This document shows, in pieces, positions 14,731-22,732 of a stretch of 43,885 bases of DNA (position 1 is the first letter of the stretch; each line of letters opens with the position of its first letter). This stretch comes from Bacteroidales bacterium (GTDB lineage Bacteria > Bacteroidota > Bacteroidia > Bacteroidales > P3). The position numbers were made by a program, and so were the translations under genes. The stretch is from assembly GCA_017962545.1 (NCBI GenBank), contig JAGCVD010000006.1, positions 1 through 43,885 on the forward strand, given 5' to 3'. The notes beneath the pieces were generated by a model, which had not been told where the DNA came from, ran no database searches, and saw nothing but the letters and a program-made list of their open reading frames with translations.

Positions 14731-16746
14731 ATGAAAAAGATACTTTTGACTTTTGCGGTGCTGCTGTGCATGGGCACCGCTTTTTCGCAGGAGAAGCTGC
14801 TGCAGTGGAACCAGTTGATGGACCGCAGCCTTTACCCGCAGCGGGAGATGCAGAGTTTCATCTTCGCCCCCGACGGCAAGACCGTCACATACTACAAAGG
14901 CGGCGAGGATAAGGGTTACTACGGTTTCGACGGCAAAAAGGAGTTCAAACTCGCGGACGAGCAGATGGACTTGCGCAAGCCGCAGAACCACGAGCCTAAG
15001 CTTGAGGAGCGTGTGGAACTGAAGGAGGGTAACCTCTATGTCGACGACAAGCTGGTGGAGCGCGGCGACGGTTACAATATCGTGCTTGGCGAGAGTGTGC
15101 ACCGCAACGAGTTCGGCATCAATGGAGGCTTGTTTTGGTCGCCCAATCGCAATCGTCTGGCCTTCTATCGCATGGACCAGAGCATGGTCGTCGACTATCC
15201 TCTCGTCAACACCAAGGCCCGCGAGGCGGAGGTGCGCAACATCAAGTACCCCATGGCCGGCATGAAGAGCCACGAGGTGACGGTGGGCGTGTGGGATTTG
15301 AAGGCCGAGAAGCTGGTGTATCTCAACACGGCCCGCGACACCACCGTGCACGAGCGCGAGATGTACTTGACGAATATTGCCTGGAGTCCCGATGAGAAGT
15401 ATGTCTTCATCGCCAAGGTGAACCGTGAGCAGAACCACATGTGGTTAGAGCAGTACGACGCTGTGACGGGCGCTTTCGTGAAGGTGCTCTTCGAGGAGAC
15501 CGACCCGCGCTATGTGGAACCTTGCGAGCCTATGATCTTCACCCCCAAGGGTGACCAGTTCCTCTGGTTTTCGATGCGCGACGGCTACAAACATCTCTAT
15601 CTCTACAACCTCGACGGCTCGCTGGTGAAACAGGTCACCAAGGGCGAATACGAAGTAGAAGGCTTCATCCAGTTCGACCGCAAGGGCGAGAACATCTTCA
15701 TCTATGCCAACAAGAACAACCTCGCCGGCCGCGACGCCTACCGCGTGAACCTCAAGAAGGGCACCATGGAGTGCATGACGATGACCGAGAACGGGTTGCA
15801 CGGCACCCATAGCGTGGTGATTAACGAGGCTGGCACCAGTTGGGTCGACGTGTGGAGCAGCGTCAGCGTACCCGCACGCGCCGACATGCGCGATTGGAAG
15901 CATAAGAACCCCGTCAAGACCTTCTATGAGGCCAAGAACCCCTTGGAGGATTACGCTATGCCTGACGTCACCCTAGGCACCATCAAGGCCGCCGACGGCA
16001 AGACTGACCTCTACTACCGCCTTATCACGCCTCCAGGCGTGCTGACAAGCTCCTATCTTGATATTAACAAGAAATACCCCACGTTGGTCTATGTCTATGG
16101 CGGCCCGCACTCGCAGCTCGTAACCGACAGCTGGCTCGGCGGTGGCAACCTCTACTTTATGTTCCTCGCCCAGCAGGGCTATGTGGTTTTCACCCTCGAC
16201 AACCGTGGCACCGACAACCGCGGTTTCGAGTTCGAGAGCTGCACGCACCGCCACCTCGGCGAGATTGAGATGGCCGACCAGATGGAGGGCGTGAAATTCC
16301 TCAAGAACCTGCCCTACGTGGACCAAGACCGCATGGGAGTGGAGGGCTGGAGCTTCGGCGGCTTCATGACCATCACCATGAAGCTGGCACACCCCGAGGT
16401 GTTCAAGGTGGGCTGCGCCGGCGGCCCCGTCATCGACTGGAAGTGGTACGAGATTATGTACGGCGAGCGCTATATGGACACTCCGCAGGAGAACCCCGAG
16501 GGCTACGAGGCCAACTCGTTGCTCAACAAGGCCAAAAACCTCGAAGGCCGTTTGCTGGTCATCCAGGGTGCCGAAGACAATACCGTGGTGCCGCAGCACA
16601 GCACCGAGTTTATCGAGCGTTGCATCAACAACTACAAGCAGGTGGACTACTTCATGTACCCCCACCACGAGCACAACGTGCTGGGTCGCGAGCGCCTGCA
16701 CCTCTACAAGAAAATGTTCGATTATTACGAGACTTTTTTGAAGTAG
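14731..16746 (+). CDS. Dipeptidyl peptidase IV-like serine peptidase (S9 family), exported
   Basis: 671 residues with a signal peptide (MKKILLTFAVLLCMGTAFSQ). An N-terminal beta-propeller (about 40-420; FAPDGKTVTYYK, WSPNRNRLAFYRMD, WSPDEKYVFIAKVN blades) precedes an alpha/beta-hydrolase domain. The triad is readable: Ser541 in GWSFGGF, Asp616 in GAEDNTV, and His648 in HHEHNV. These enzymes remove dipeptides, often Xaa-Pro, in the periplasm of Bacteroidota that live on peptides. It follows the glycosyltransferase by one base and precedes ribE across a half copy of the inverted-repeat element. The start codon has no alternative nearby. Confidence 0.92.
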   Translation: MKKILLTFAVLLCMGTAFSQEKLLQWNQLMDRSLYPQREMQSFIFAPDGKTVTYYKGGEDKGYYGFDGKKEFKLADEQMDLRKPQNHEPKLEERVELKEGNLYVDDKLVERGDGYNIVLGESVHRNEFGINGGLFWSPNRNRLAFYRMDQSMVVDYPLVNTKAREAEVRNIKYPMAGMKSHEVTVGVWDLKAEKLVYLNTARDTTVHEREMYLTNIAWSPDEKYVFIAKVNREQNHMWLEQYDAVTGAFVKVLFEETDPRYVEPCEPMIFTPKGDQFLWFSMRDGYKHLYLYNLDGSLVKQVTKGEYEVEGFIQFDRKGENIFIYANKNNLAGRDAYRVNLKKGTMECMTMTENGLHGTHSVVINEAGTSWVDVWSSVSVPARADMRDWKHKNPVKTFYEAKNPLEDYAMPDVTLGTIKAADGKTDLYYRLITPPGVLTSSYLDINKKYPTLVYVYGGPHSQLVTDSWLGGGNLYFMFLAQQGYVVFTLDNRGTDNRGFEFESCTHRHLGEIEMADQMEGVKFLKNLPYVDQDRMGVEGWSFGGFMTITMKLAHPEVFKVGCAGGPVIDWKWYEIMYGERYMDTPQENPEGYEANSLLNKAKNLEGRLLVIQGAEDNTVVPQHSTEFIERCINNYKQVDYFMYPHHEHNVLGRERLHLYKKMFDYYETFLK

Positions 16747-16768
16747 TTAAAGAAGTTAAGACAATAGT
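16744..16768 (+). repeat. Half copy of the inverted-repeat element (S9 peptidase-ribE)
   Basis: GTAGTTAAAGAAGTTAAGAC followed by AATAGT runs straight into the ribE ATG at 16769. It equals the 5' arm of the full elements (compare copy 3) with no complementary arm. The stop codon of the peptidase gene (TAG) lies within the first word. Confidence 0.6.
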
Positions 16769-17380
16769 ATGTTTACCGGAATTATAGAGATGACGGCGAA
16801 AGTTGTCAAGATTGAGAAAGAGAATACCAATTATCATTTCACGCTGGAGGTGCCCTTCGGCGACGAGTTGGCCATCGACCAGAGCATGGCGCACGACGGC
16901 TGCTGCCTCACTGTGGTGAAGGTCGACAAGGAGAAGAAGCAGTATGTCGTGACCGCCATGGACGAGACGATGCTCAAGACCAACCTGGGTACCTGGCAGG
17001 TGGGCACAGAGGTCAACGTGGAGCGCTCCATGCGCATGGACGGCCGCTTCGACGGCCATATCGTGCAGGGTCATGTCGACCAGACGGCCACCTGCACCAA
17101 GGTGGTGGACGACAACGGAAGCTGGCGCTTCTACTTCGAGTACGACGCCAAGAACGCCCCCAGCATCACCGTCCCCAAGGGCAGCATCAGCATCAACGGC
17201 GTGAGTCTGACGGTAGTGGACTCCGAGCCTGGCATGTTCAGTGTGGCCATCATCCCCTACACTTACAAGGTCACCAACTTCCACAACTTCAAGCCCGGCA
17301 CGGTGGTGAATATCGAGTTCGACGTCTTCGGAAAATATGTCCAGCGCCTGCTTGAACAATATCTTGCCGCCCAGAAGTGA
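16769..17380 (+). CDS. ribE: Riboflavin synthase, alpha chain
   Basis: 203 residues starting MFTGIIEMTAKV, the fixed start of the family. Two lumazine-binding barrels repeat the pattern: first domain 1-90 with GCCLTVVKVD, and second 98-190 with GHVDQTATCTKV, KGSISINGVSLTVV and MFSVAIIPYT. The enzyme dismutates two molecules of 6,7-dimethyl-8-ribityllumazine to riboflavin. The C-terminal KYVQRLLEQYL helix fits trimer formation. The stop overlaps the GTG start of the next gene. The other riboflavin genes are not in the window. Confidence 0.95.
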   Translation: MFTGIIEMTAKVVKIEKENTNYHFTLEVPFGDELAIDQSMAHDGCCLTVVKVDKEKKQYVVTAMDETMLKTNLGTWQVGTEVNVERSMRMDGRFDGHIVQGHVDQTATCTKVVDDNGSWRFYFEYDAKNAPSITVPKGSISINGVSLTVVDSEPGMFSVAIIPYTYKVTNFHNFKPGTVVNIEFDVFGKYVQRLLEQYLAAQK

Positions 17381-18018
17381 CACGGCTTGTCATCCTTGAC
17401 TTCGACGGCACGCTGGCCGACACCCAGCCGCTGATCATCAATACCATGCAGCGCACTATCAGTGCGCTGCATCTGCCTCCGCGCACTGACGCCCAGTGTC
17501 AGGCCATGATAGGCCTGCCGCTGAAGGAGTGTTTCACCACCTTGCTGTCCATCGACGACGCCACCGGCGAGCAGTGTGCCGAACTCTATCGGCGCATCTT
17601 TGACGAGGACAACCATCCCGGTGTGGTCACGCTCTTCCCACATGTGCTCGAAACCCTCACCGCTCTGCATGAGCGGGGCCTGTTGCTGGCCATCTGCAGC
17701 AGCCGTGGACGCCCCACGCTTGACGGCTTTGTGCGCATGTTCCATCTGGAACCCTATATCAGCGCTATCGTCAGCGCCAACGATGTGCAGCACCACAAGC
17801 CGCACCCCGAGCCGGTACAGGTCATTCTAAAGCAGTTGGATATTCTTCCCGAGGAGACCTTGGTCGTCGGCGATGCCAGTTATGACATCCTGATGGGTCG
17901 CAATGCTGGCTGCCGCACCTGTGGCGTCACCTATGGAAACCAAAGCGCCGACGTGCTGTCTGCCGCCGGCGCTGATATTCTGGTATCTGATTTCGCCGCC
18001 TTGCTGGAGGCGGTGTAA
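17377..18018 (+). CDS. HAD-superfamily phosphatase (phosphoglycolate phosphatase/PpaX-like)
   Basis: 213 residues from a GTG that overlaps the ribE stop by three bases (GTGA). HAD motif I is DFDGTLAD with Asp8 and Asp10. A helical cap follows (TMQRTISALHLPP...). Motif II is ICSSR near 108. Lys and motif III follow at KPHPEPV and VVGDASYDILMGRNAGCRTCGVTYG. It hydrolyses a small phosphorylated metabolite in the cytoplasm; the coupling to ribE makes a role in removing the phosphate of a riboflavin precursor possible but unproven. Its end lies 8 bases from the convergent purL stop. Confidence 0.85.
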   Translation: MTRLVILDFDGTLADTQPLIINTMQRTISALHLPPRTDAQCQAMIGLPLKECFTTLLSIDDATGEQCAELYRRIFDEDNHPGVVTLFPHVLETLTALHERGLLLAICSSRGRPTLDGFVRMFHLEPYISAIVSANDVQHHKPHPEPVQVILKQLDILPEETLVVGDASYDILMGRNAGCRTCGVTYGNQSADVLSAAGADILVSDFAALLEAV

Positions 18019-18026
18019 CAGCCTTT

Positions 18027-21000
18027 TTACTTGAAGTATTCGACGCCCGACTCGAATATCTGCTGGTCGTCGCGGAAGTTGACATTGAGGGCGCTCCATT
18101 CGGTGCGACGCTCGCTGTGTCCCATCTTGCCTAAGACGCGACCGTCGGGACTGGTGATGCCCTCGATGGCCATGTAGGAGCCATTCATGTTGTACTCCTC
18201 GTCCATGGTGGGGATGCCCTCGAGGTTGCAGTACTGGGTAGCCACCTGACCGTTCTTGAAGAGGCGGTCGAGCCACTCCTGCGGAGCCACGAAGCGTCCT
18301 TCGCCGTGTGAGATGGGGATAGCGTAGACGCCACCCAGCTCGGCTTTGCGCAGCCAGGGGCTGAGGTTGCTGCTGATGCGCGTGTAGGCTATCTTGCTCT
18401 GGTGACGGCCGATGGTGTTGAAGGTCAGCGTGGGGGCGTCGGCGGCCTGCGGACGGATTTCGCCGTAAGGCACGAGGCCCAGTTTCACGAGGGCCTGGAA
18501 GCCATTGCAGATACCCAGCATCAGGCCGTCGCGCTTGTTGAGGAGCTCCATTACGGCGTCGGTGATGCGCGGGTTGCGGAAGACGCTGGTGATGAACTTG
18601 GCGGAACCCTCGGGTTCGTCGCCGGCGCTGAAACCACCGGGAATCATCACTATTTGACTGTTGTTGATGGCACGCACATAGGCGTCTACGCTCTCGCGTA
18701 TCTGTTGGCCGTTCTGGTTGCGGAAGACGATAATCTCGCTCTCGGCGCCGGCACGGTTGAAGGCGCGGGCAGAGTCGTATTCGCAGTTGGTGCCAGGGAA
18801 AGCGGGAATGAAGACGTGGGGCTTGGCCACTTTATGGGAGCAGAGATGGATGTCCTTAAAGCCTTTAAGGCCCATAGAGTCCTTAAGGTCTTTCAGGTCG
18901 CCGGCGCTGGTGGTGCGGGTGGGGAAGACGCCTTCGAGGGTCTTCTGCCAGGCGGCGAGGGCCTCCTCGAGGTCGATGCGCTCGTCGCCCACATAGAAGG
19001 CCGGCTCGTCGATGACGCGGCCAATCTCCGTGCAGCGGAAGGGCAGCTGGTCGGCGGTGATGTTTTCCGCCACCTCGACGACGATGTTGCCATAGTGGCG
19101 GGCGGTGAGATCGTTTGCGCTGGTGAGGCGCACGCCAAGTTTGTTGCCGAAGGCCATCTTGCTGACAGCCTCGATGAGGCCGCCGAAGCCGACGACGAAG
19201 GAGCTCTTCACCTGGTCGGCTAGGATGGCTTTGCGCAGGGCGGCATACTGGTCCATCACGTCGTCGTAGAGCGGCATGCCGTACTGGTCCTCCTTGACGT
19301 CGAGGAGCATCAGACGGCTGCCGGCGCTCTTGAGTTCGGTGCTGACCACATGGTGCACATCGCCCGTGCCCACGGCGAAGGAGCAGAGTGTGGGCGGCAC
19401 ATCGATGTCATTGAAGGTGCCGGACATCGAGTCCTTACCGCCGATGGCGGGCAGTTTGAGACCCATCTGGGCGTTGTAGGCACCCAGCAGAGCAGCGAAA
19501 GGCTCACCCCAACGGTAGGGATCGTTGCCGAGTTTCTTGAAGTATTCCTGGAAGGTGAGACGCACACGGCTGGCGTCACCACCGGCGGCGGCAATCTTGG
19601 CCACGCTGTTCACCACGTTCCAGGCGGCACCGTGGAAGGGACTCCACGACATGAGGTAGGGATCGAGGCCGTAGGACATGAAGGTCACGAGGTCGCAGTG
19701 GCCGTCGAGCAGCGGCAGCGTGGCGGCCATCGCCTGGGTGGGCGACAGTTGATACTTGCCGCCGTAGGGCATGAAGACGCTGCGGGCGCCGATGCTGCTG
19801 TCGAACATCTCGACCAAGCCCTTTTGCGAGCAGACGTTGAGGTCGGCCAATGTCCGCAGCCACAGGCTGCGGATGTTTTCTGGAGTTTCCGGAGATTCCG
19901 GATTATCCGGTTTTCCCGGCATTGTCACGCTCACCGTGGTCTCCTGGTGGGCGCCGTTGGTGTCGATGAAGCGGCGGCTGAGGTTGACAATCTCCTTGCC
20001 GCGCCAGCTGATGACCATGCGGGGCTCTGCAGTGACGGTGGCCACCACCGTGGCTTCGAGGTTCTCCTCGTCGGCATATTTCAGCATCTGGTCGACATCC
20101 TTGGGATCGACGACCACGGCCATACGCTCCTGGCTCTCGCTGATGGCCAACTCGGTGCCGTCGAGGCCGGCGTATTTCTTGGGCACACGGTCGAGGTTGA
20201 TCTGCAGGCCGTCGGCCAGCTCGCCGATGGCGACACTCACGCCGCCGGCGCCGAAGTCGTTGCACTTCTTGATGAGGCAGGAGACCTCCTCGCGGCGGAA
20301 CAGACGCTGTATCTTGCGCTCGGTGGGGGCGTTGCCCTTCTGCACCTCGGCGCCGCAGGTGGTCAGCGACTTGGTGGTGTGCGATTTGGAAGCACCCGTG
20401 GCGCCGCCGATACCGTCACGACCGGTGCGGCCACCCAGCAGGATGATGATGTCGCCGGGGTCGGAGGTGAGACGCTTCACAGCGCGACGCGGGGCGGCGG
20501 CGATGACGGCGCCAATCTCCATACGCTTGGCCACATAGTTGGGATGATAGACCTCGTTCACCAAGCCTGTGGCCAGACCTATCTGGTTGCCGTAGCTGCT
20601 GTATCCGTGGGCGGCGGTGGTGACAATCTTGCGCTGCGGCAGCTTGCCGGGCAGCGTCTCGTTGAGAGGCTTCGTCGGGTCGGCGGCACCGGTGACACGC
20701 ATAGCCTGATAGACGTAGGTGCGTCCCGAGAGCGGGTCGCGGATACAGCCACCGAGGCAGGTGGCAGCACCGCCGAAAGGCTCAATCTCAGTGGGGTGGT
20801 TATGGGTCTCGTTCTTGAAGTTGATGAGCCACTCCTCCTTGTTGCCGTTGATGACGACGGGCACCACGATGGAGCAGGCGTTGATTTCGTCGCTGGGCTC
20901 CTGGTCGTCGAGGATGCCGGCCTTCTTAAGACGTTTGGCGGCGAGGGTGCCGATGTCCATCAGACAGACGAACTTGTCGGTGCGGCCGGCGTACTGCTCC

Positions 21001-21794
21001 TTGTGGTCGGCGAGGTACTGCTGGAAAGCGCCCTCGATGAGGGGACGGTAGAAGCCGTCGTCGAACTTCACATCCTTCAGCTCGGTGGCGAAGGTGGTGT
21101 GACGGCAGTGGTCGCTCCAGTAGGTGTCGAGCACGCGAATCTCGGTCATCGTGGGGTCGCGGTGCTCCTCGTCGTGGAAGTAGCGCTGGATATGCTTGAA
21201 GTCGGCGAAGGTCATGGCCAGGCCGAGGGAGTCATAAAGGTCTTTGAAGTCCTTAAGGTCCTTAGGGTCGTTAAGGTCCTTGTCCTTAAAACCATCAAAA
21301 ACAATCACGTCGGCGGGTTCGTCGAAGTGCTCCTCCAGCGTGGCGGGCTTGGGACCGTCGGCACGGCGGCTGTCGACAGGGTTCACACAGTGCTTCACTA
21401 CAGCCTGACGCTGCTCGTCACCCAGCTGGCCGCTGATGACGTAGGTCGTGGCGCTCTTGATGATGGGCTCTTCGCTGTCGTTGAGCAGTTTGACGCACTG
21501 CTCGGCCGAGTCGGCACGCTGGTCGTATTGGCCAGGGAGATACTCCACCGTGAAGCAGAAGTCTTCCGCCTTGTGCGGGAACTCCTCCTCGTAGACGTCG
21601 TCCACCGGCGGCTCGCTGAAGACCGTCGTCAGGGCGGTCTGGAAGGTGGTGTCGCTCACATTCTCGACGTCGTAGCGTATCAGTACGCGCACCGCCTCGG
21701 CCTCGATGCCGAGGTAGTCGCGCATCTCGTCGTTCAGTTCCTTGGCCTTGACGGCGTAGGGGGCTCTCTTTTCAACGTAGATTCTTCTTACCAT
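18027..21794 (-). CDS. purL: Phosphoribosylformylglycinamidine synthase, single-chain, with three repeat inserts
   Basis: 1255 residues; one chain carries the N-terminal, two PurM-like and glutaminase domains. It converts FGAR, glutamine and ATP to FGAM in purine synthesis. Readable landmarks are TYWSDHCRHTTF near 228-239, KNETHNHPTEIEPFGGAATCLGG near 330-350, and the glutaminase domain from VFIPAFPGTNCEYD (about 1000) with the nucleophile Cys1096 in GICNGFQ and HGEGRF. The N-terminus (RRIYVEKRAPYAVKAKEL) resembles the form found in clostridia and streptococci more than the Proteobacterial type. Three low-complexity segments, each encoded by a 9-base-period repeat, are unusual: about 168-186 (DLNDPKDLKDFKD), 626-639 (KPDNPESPETPEN) and 966-981 (DLKDLKDSMGLKGFKD). 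The second and third lie in domain linkers. It follows the plsC-like gene by 14 bases. Confidence 0.95.
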   Translation of the reverse strand: MVRRIYVEKRAPYAVKAKELNDEMRDYLGIEAEAVRVLIRYDVENVSDTTFQTALTTVFSEPPVDDVYEEEFPHKAEDFCFTVEYLPGQYDQRADSAEQCVKLLNDSEEPIIKSATTYVISGQLGDEQRQAVVKHCVNPVDSRRADGPKPATLEEHFDEPADVIVFDGFKDKDLNDPKDLKDFKDLYDSLGLAMTFADFKHIQRYFHDEEHRDPTMTEIRVLDTYWSDHCRHTTFATELKDVKFDDGFYRPLIEGAFQQYLADHKEQYAGRTDKFVCLMDIGTLAAKRLKKAGILDDQEPSDEINACSIVVPVVINGNKEEWLINFKNETHNHPTEIEPFGGAATCLGGCIRDPLSGRTYVYQAMRVTGAADPTKPLNETLPGKLPQRKIVTTAAHGYSSYGNQIGLATGLVNEVYHPNYVAKRMEIGAVIAAAPRRAVKRLTSDPGDIIILLGGRTGRDGIGGATGASKSHTTKSLTTCGAEVQKGNAPTERKIQRLFRREEVSCLIKKCNDFGAGGVSVAIGELADGLQINLDRVPKKYAGLDGTELAISESQERMAVVVDPKDVDQMLKYADEENLEATVVATVTAEPRMVISWRGKEIVNLSRRFIDTNGAHQETTVSVTMPGKPDNPESPETPENIRSLWLRTLADLNVCSQKGLVEMFDSSIGARSVFMPYGGKYQLSPTQAMAATLPLLDGHCDLVTFMSYGLDPYLMSWSPFHGAAWNVVNSVAKIAAAGGDASRVRLTFQEYFKKLGNDPYRWGEPFAALLGAYNAQMGLKLPAIGGKDSMSGTFNDIDVPPTLCSFAVGTGDVHHVVSTELKSAGSRLMLLDVKEDQYGMPLYDDVMDQYAALRKAILADQVKSSFVVGFGGLIEAVSKMAFGNKLGVRLTSANDLTARHYGNIVVEVAENITADQLPFRCTEIGRVIDEPAFYVGDERIDLEEALAAWQKTLEGVFPTRTTSAGDLKDLKDSMGLKGFKDIHLCSHKVAKPHVFIPAFPGTNCEYDSARAFNRAGAESEIIVFRNQNGQQIRESVDAYVRAINNSQIVMIPGGFSAGDEPEGSAKFITSVFRNPRITDAVMELLNKRDGLMLGICNGFQALVKLGLVPYGEIRPQAADAPTLTFNTIGRHQSKIAYTRISSNLSPWLRKAELGGVYAIPISHGEGRFVAPQEWLDRLFKNGQVATQYCNLEGIPTMDEEYNMNGSYMAIEGITSPDGRVLGKMGHSERRTEWSALNVNFRDDQQIFESGVEYFK
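18851..18899 (-). repeat. 9-base-period array inside purL, linker before glutaminase domain
   Basis: Minus-strand units of the type GACCTTAAG and GGCCTTAAA, read as DLKDLKD and GLKGFKD. It resembles the birA array, with CCTTAAGG cores. Confidence 0.75.
19878..19919 (-). repeat. 9-base-period array inside purL, between the two synthase halves
   Basis: Minus-strand units CCGGATAAT, CCGGAATCT, CCGGAAACT and CCAGAAAAC, read as Pro-(Asp/Glu)-Xaa repeats. This is a different repeat word from the birA type, with the same period. Confidence 0.8.
21235..21292 (-). repeat. 9-base-period array inside purL, N-terminal region
   Basis: Minus-strand units GACCTTAAC, GACCCTAAG, GACCTTAAG, GACTTCAAA and GACCTTTAT, read as DLNDPKDLKDFKDLY, just before the conserved GLAM segment. 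Confidence 0.85.
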
Positions 21795-21808
21795 ATTGTT
21801 GTTTTTTT

Positions 21809-22369
21809 TTATTTCATTTCAATGAATTGCTCCGGACGTTTGGCCATCTTGCTGCGGTAGAGGCTGCGCAGGCGTCGCACGTCGGCCTCGTAGTCGTCTG
21901 TGGGCCAGAGGGTGTCGAACAATCCTATCTCTTTGTGCTCGAAGTCGATGTATACCGGTACGACAGGTACGCTGGCACGGGTGGCTATCTCCCAGAAGCC
22001 CCGTTTCCAGCGGCTCACGGGCTTGCGTGTGGCCTCGGGCGTGAGGATAACGGCGTACTCGCTGTTGTCCACAAAGCCTTGCACGGCTTTTCCCACCAGG
22101 CCGTTCTTGGGGTTGCCACGGTCGATGGGCACGCATCCGTAGTGGCGCAGCAGACCACCGATGGGCCAGCGGAACATCTCTTTCTTGATGAAGATGTGTC
22201 CCGGGGCGCCGACAGTCCACATGTAGGCTATGCCTACCAGGAAATCGGACACGGCGGTATGGGGTGCCGCGACATAAACGCACCGCATCAACTCGGGCCG
22301 CAACCCAGTGTCGGGCAGGCGGAACCGCCAGCCGCAGAGTCTCACGATAGCTATCCAGATGCGCTTCAT
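21809..22369 (-). CDS. 1-acyl-sn-glycerol-3-phosphate acyltransferase-like protein
   Basis: 186 residues from the ATG at 22369 (MKRIWIAIVRLCGWRF). The acyltransferase HX4D motif is HTAVSD with His37 and Asp42. KEMFRWPIGGLLRHYGCVPIDR and the ILTPEATRK block (in place of FPEGTR) follow, then VPVVPVYIDF. This is the short PlsC-like form common in Bacteroidota, which may acylate lysophosphatidate or another lipid at the inner membrane. A -7 box (22379-22386) lies only 9 bases before the ATG, so the leader is very short, and an upstream extension of the frame (to 22507) lies beyond the promoter. It is followed 14 bases later by purL. Confidence 0.85.
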   Translation of the reverse strand: MKRIWIAIVRLCGWRFRLPDTGLRPELMRCVYVAAPHTAVSDFLVGIAYMWTVGAPGHIFIKKEMFRWPIGGLLRHYGCVPIDRGNPKNGLVGKAVQGFVDNSEYAVILTPEATRKPVSRWKRGFWEIATRASVPVVPVYIDFEHKEIGLFDTLWPTDDYEADVRRLRSLYRSKMAKRPEQFIEMK

Positions 22370-22378
22370 AACAAAATG

Positions 22379-22386
22379 CAAAGGTA
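22379..22386 (-). promoter_or_regulatory. -7 box of the plsC-like/purL promoter
   Basis: TACCTTTG on the minus strand fits TAnnTTTG; 20 bases upstream is TTTC as a weak -33 element. The predicted start is within a few bases of the ATG at 22369. Confidence 0.65.
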
Positions 22387-22473
22387 CAAAGATTATGCGA
22401 TATGATGAAAAGAAATTATCAACACCCTGTTTTATATTGGATGTTCTCTCATATTCTTCTGGGGTTGCATATA

Positions 22474-22535
22474 GGTATTTCTTTGGTATTTCTTTGGGAA
22501 AAAGCAAAGAAATACCAAAGAAATACCAAAGAAAT
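22474..22535. repeat. Hairpin made of tandem 11-base units (GGTATTTCTTT)
   Basis: The left arm GGTATTTCTTT occurs twice (22474-22495), ending in GGG. A short A-rich loop follows, and the right arm carries the complement AAAGAAATACC twice, plus a third partial unit. About 23 base pairs match perfectly. It sits between the divergent plsC-like gene and tRNA-Ser, so it is not placed as a terminator for either. No open frame was found. It shares the style (tandem words in inverted arms) of the AGTTAAG elements but uses a different word. Confidence 0.8.
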
Positions 22536-22577
22536 GGCGTGGAAAAGACACAGATATAGGCTGTTGTATTTTTTCTT

Positions 22578-22608
22578 TTTGTTATTTCGGAAAAAGTGCG
22601 TACTTTTG
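22578..22608 (+). promoter_or_regulatory. Bacteroides-type promoter of the tRNA-Ser/serS unit
   Basis: TTTG (22578-22581) and TACTTTTG (22601-22608), 19 bases apart. The predicted start is near 22613-22615, a dozen bases before the mature tRNA. No separate promoter is seen between the tRNA and serS. Confidence 0.8.
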
Positions 22609-22626
22609 CATCTCAATAATGACAAT

Positions 22627-22711
22627 GGAGAGATGGCAGAGCGGTCGATTGCGGCGGTCTTGAAAACCGTTGACCTGCGAGGGTCCGGGGGTTCGAATCC
22701 CTCTCTCTCCG
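22627..22711 (+). tRNA. tRNA-Ser (anticodon UGA)
   Basis: 85 bases fold as a class II tRNA. The acceptor stem GGAGAGA (22627-22633) pairs with TCTCTCC (22704-22710). The anticodon arm GCGGT-CTTGAAA-ACCGT gives anticodon TGA. A variable arm follows, and the T arm has GGGGGTTCGAATCCC. CCA is not encoded. It reads UCA/UCG-type serine codons. It lies 21 bases upstream of the gene for the enzyme that charges it, apparently in the same transcript. Confidence 0.95.
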
Positions 22712-22732
22712 CTTTTTAATATATTCCTAAGC

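Noticed and set aside
19350-21860. 836-codon open frame on the plus strand opposite purL
   Set aside because: It has a Val/Gly/His-rich composition with no motif and is the mirror of a G+C-rich gene; purL on the minus strand is unmistakable.
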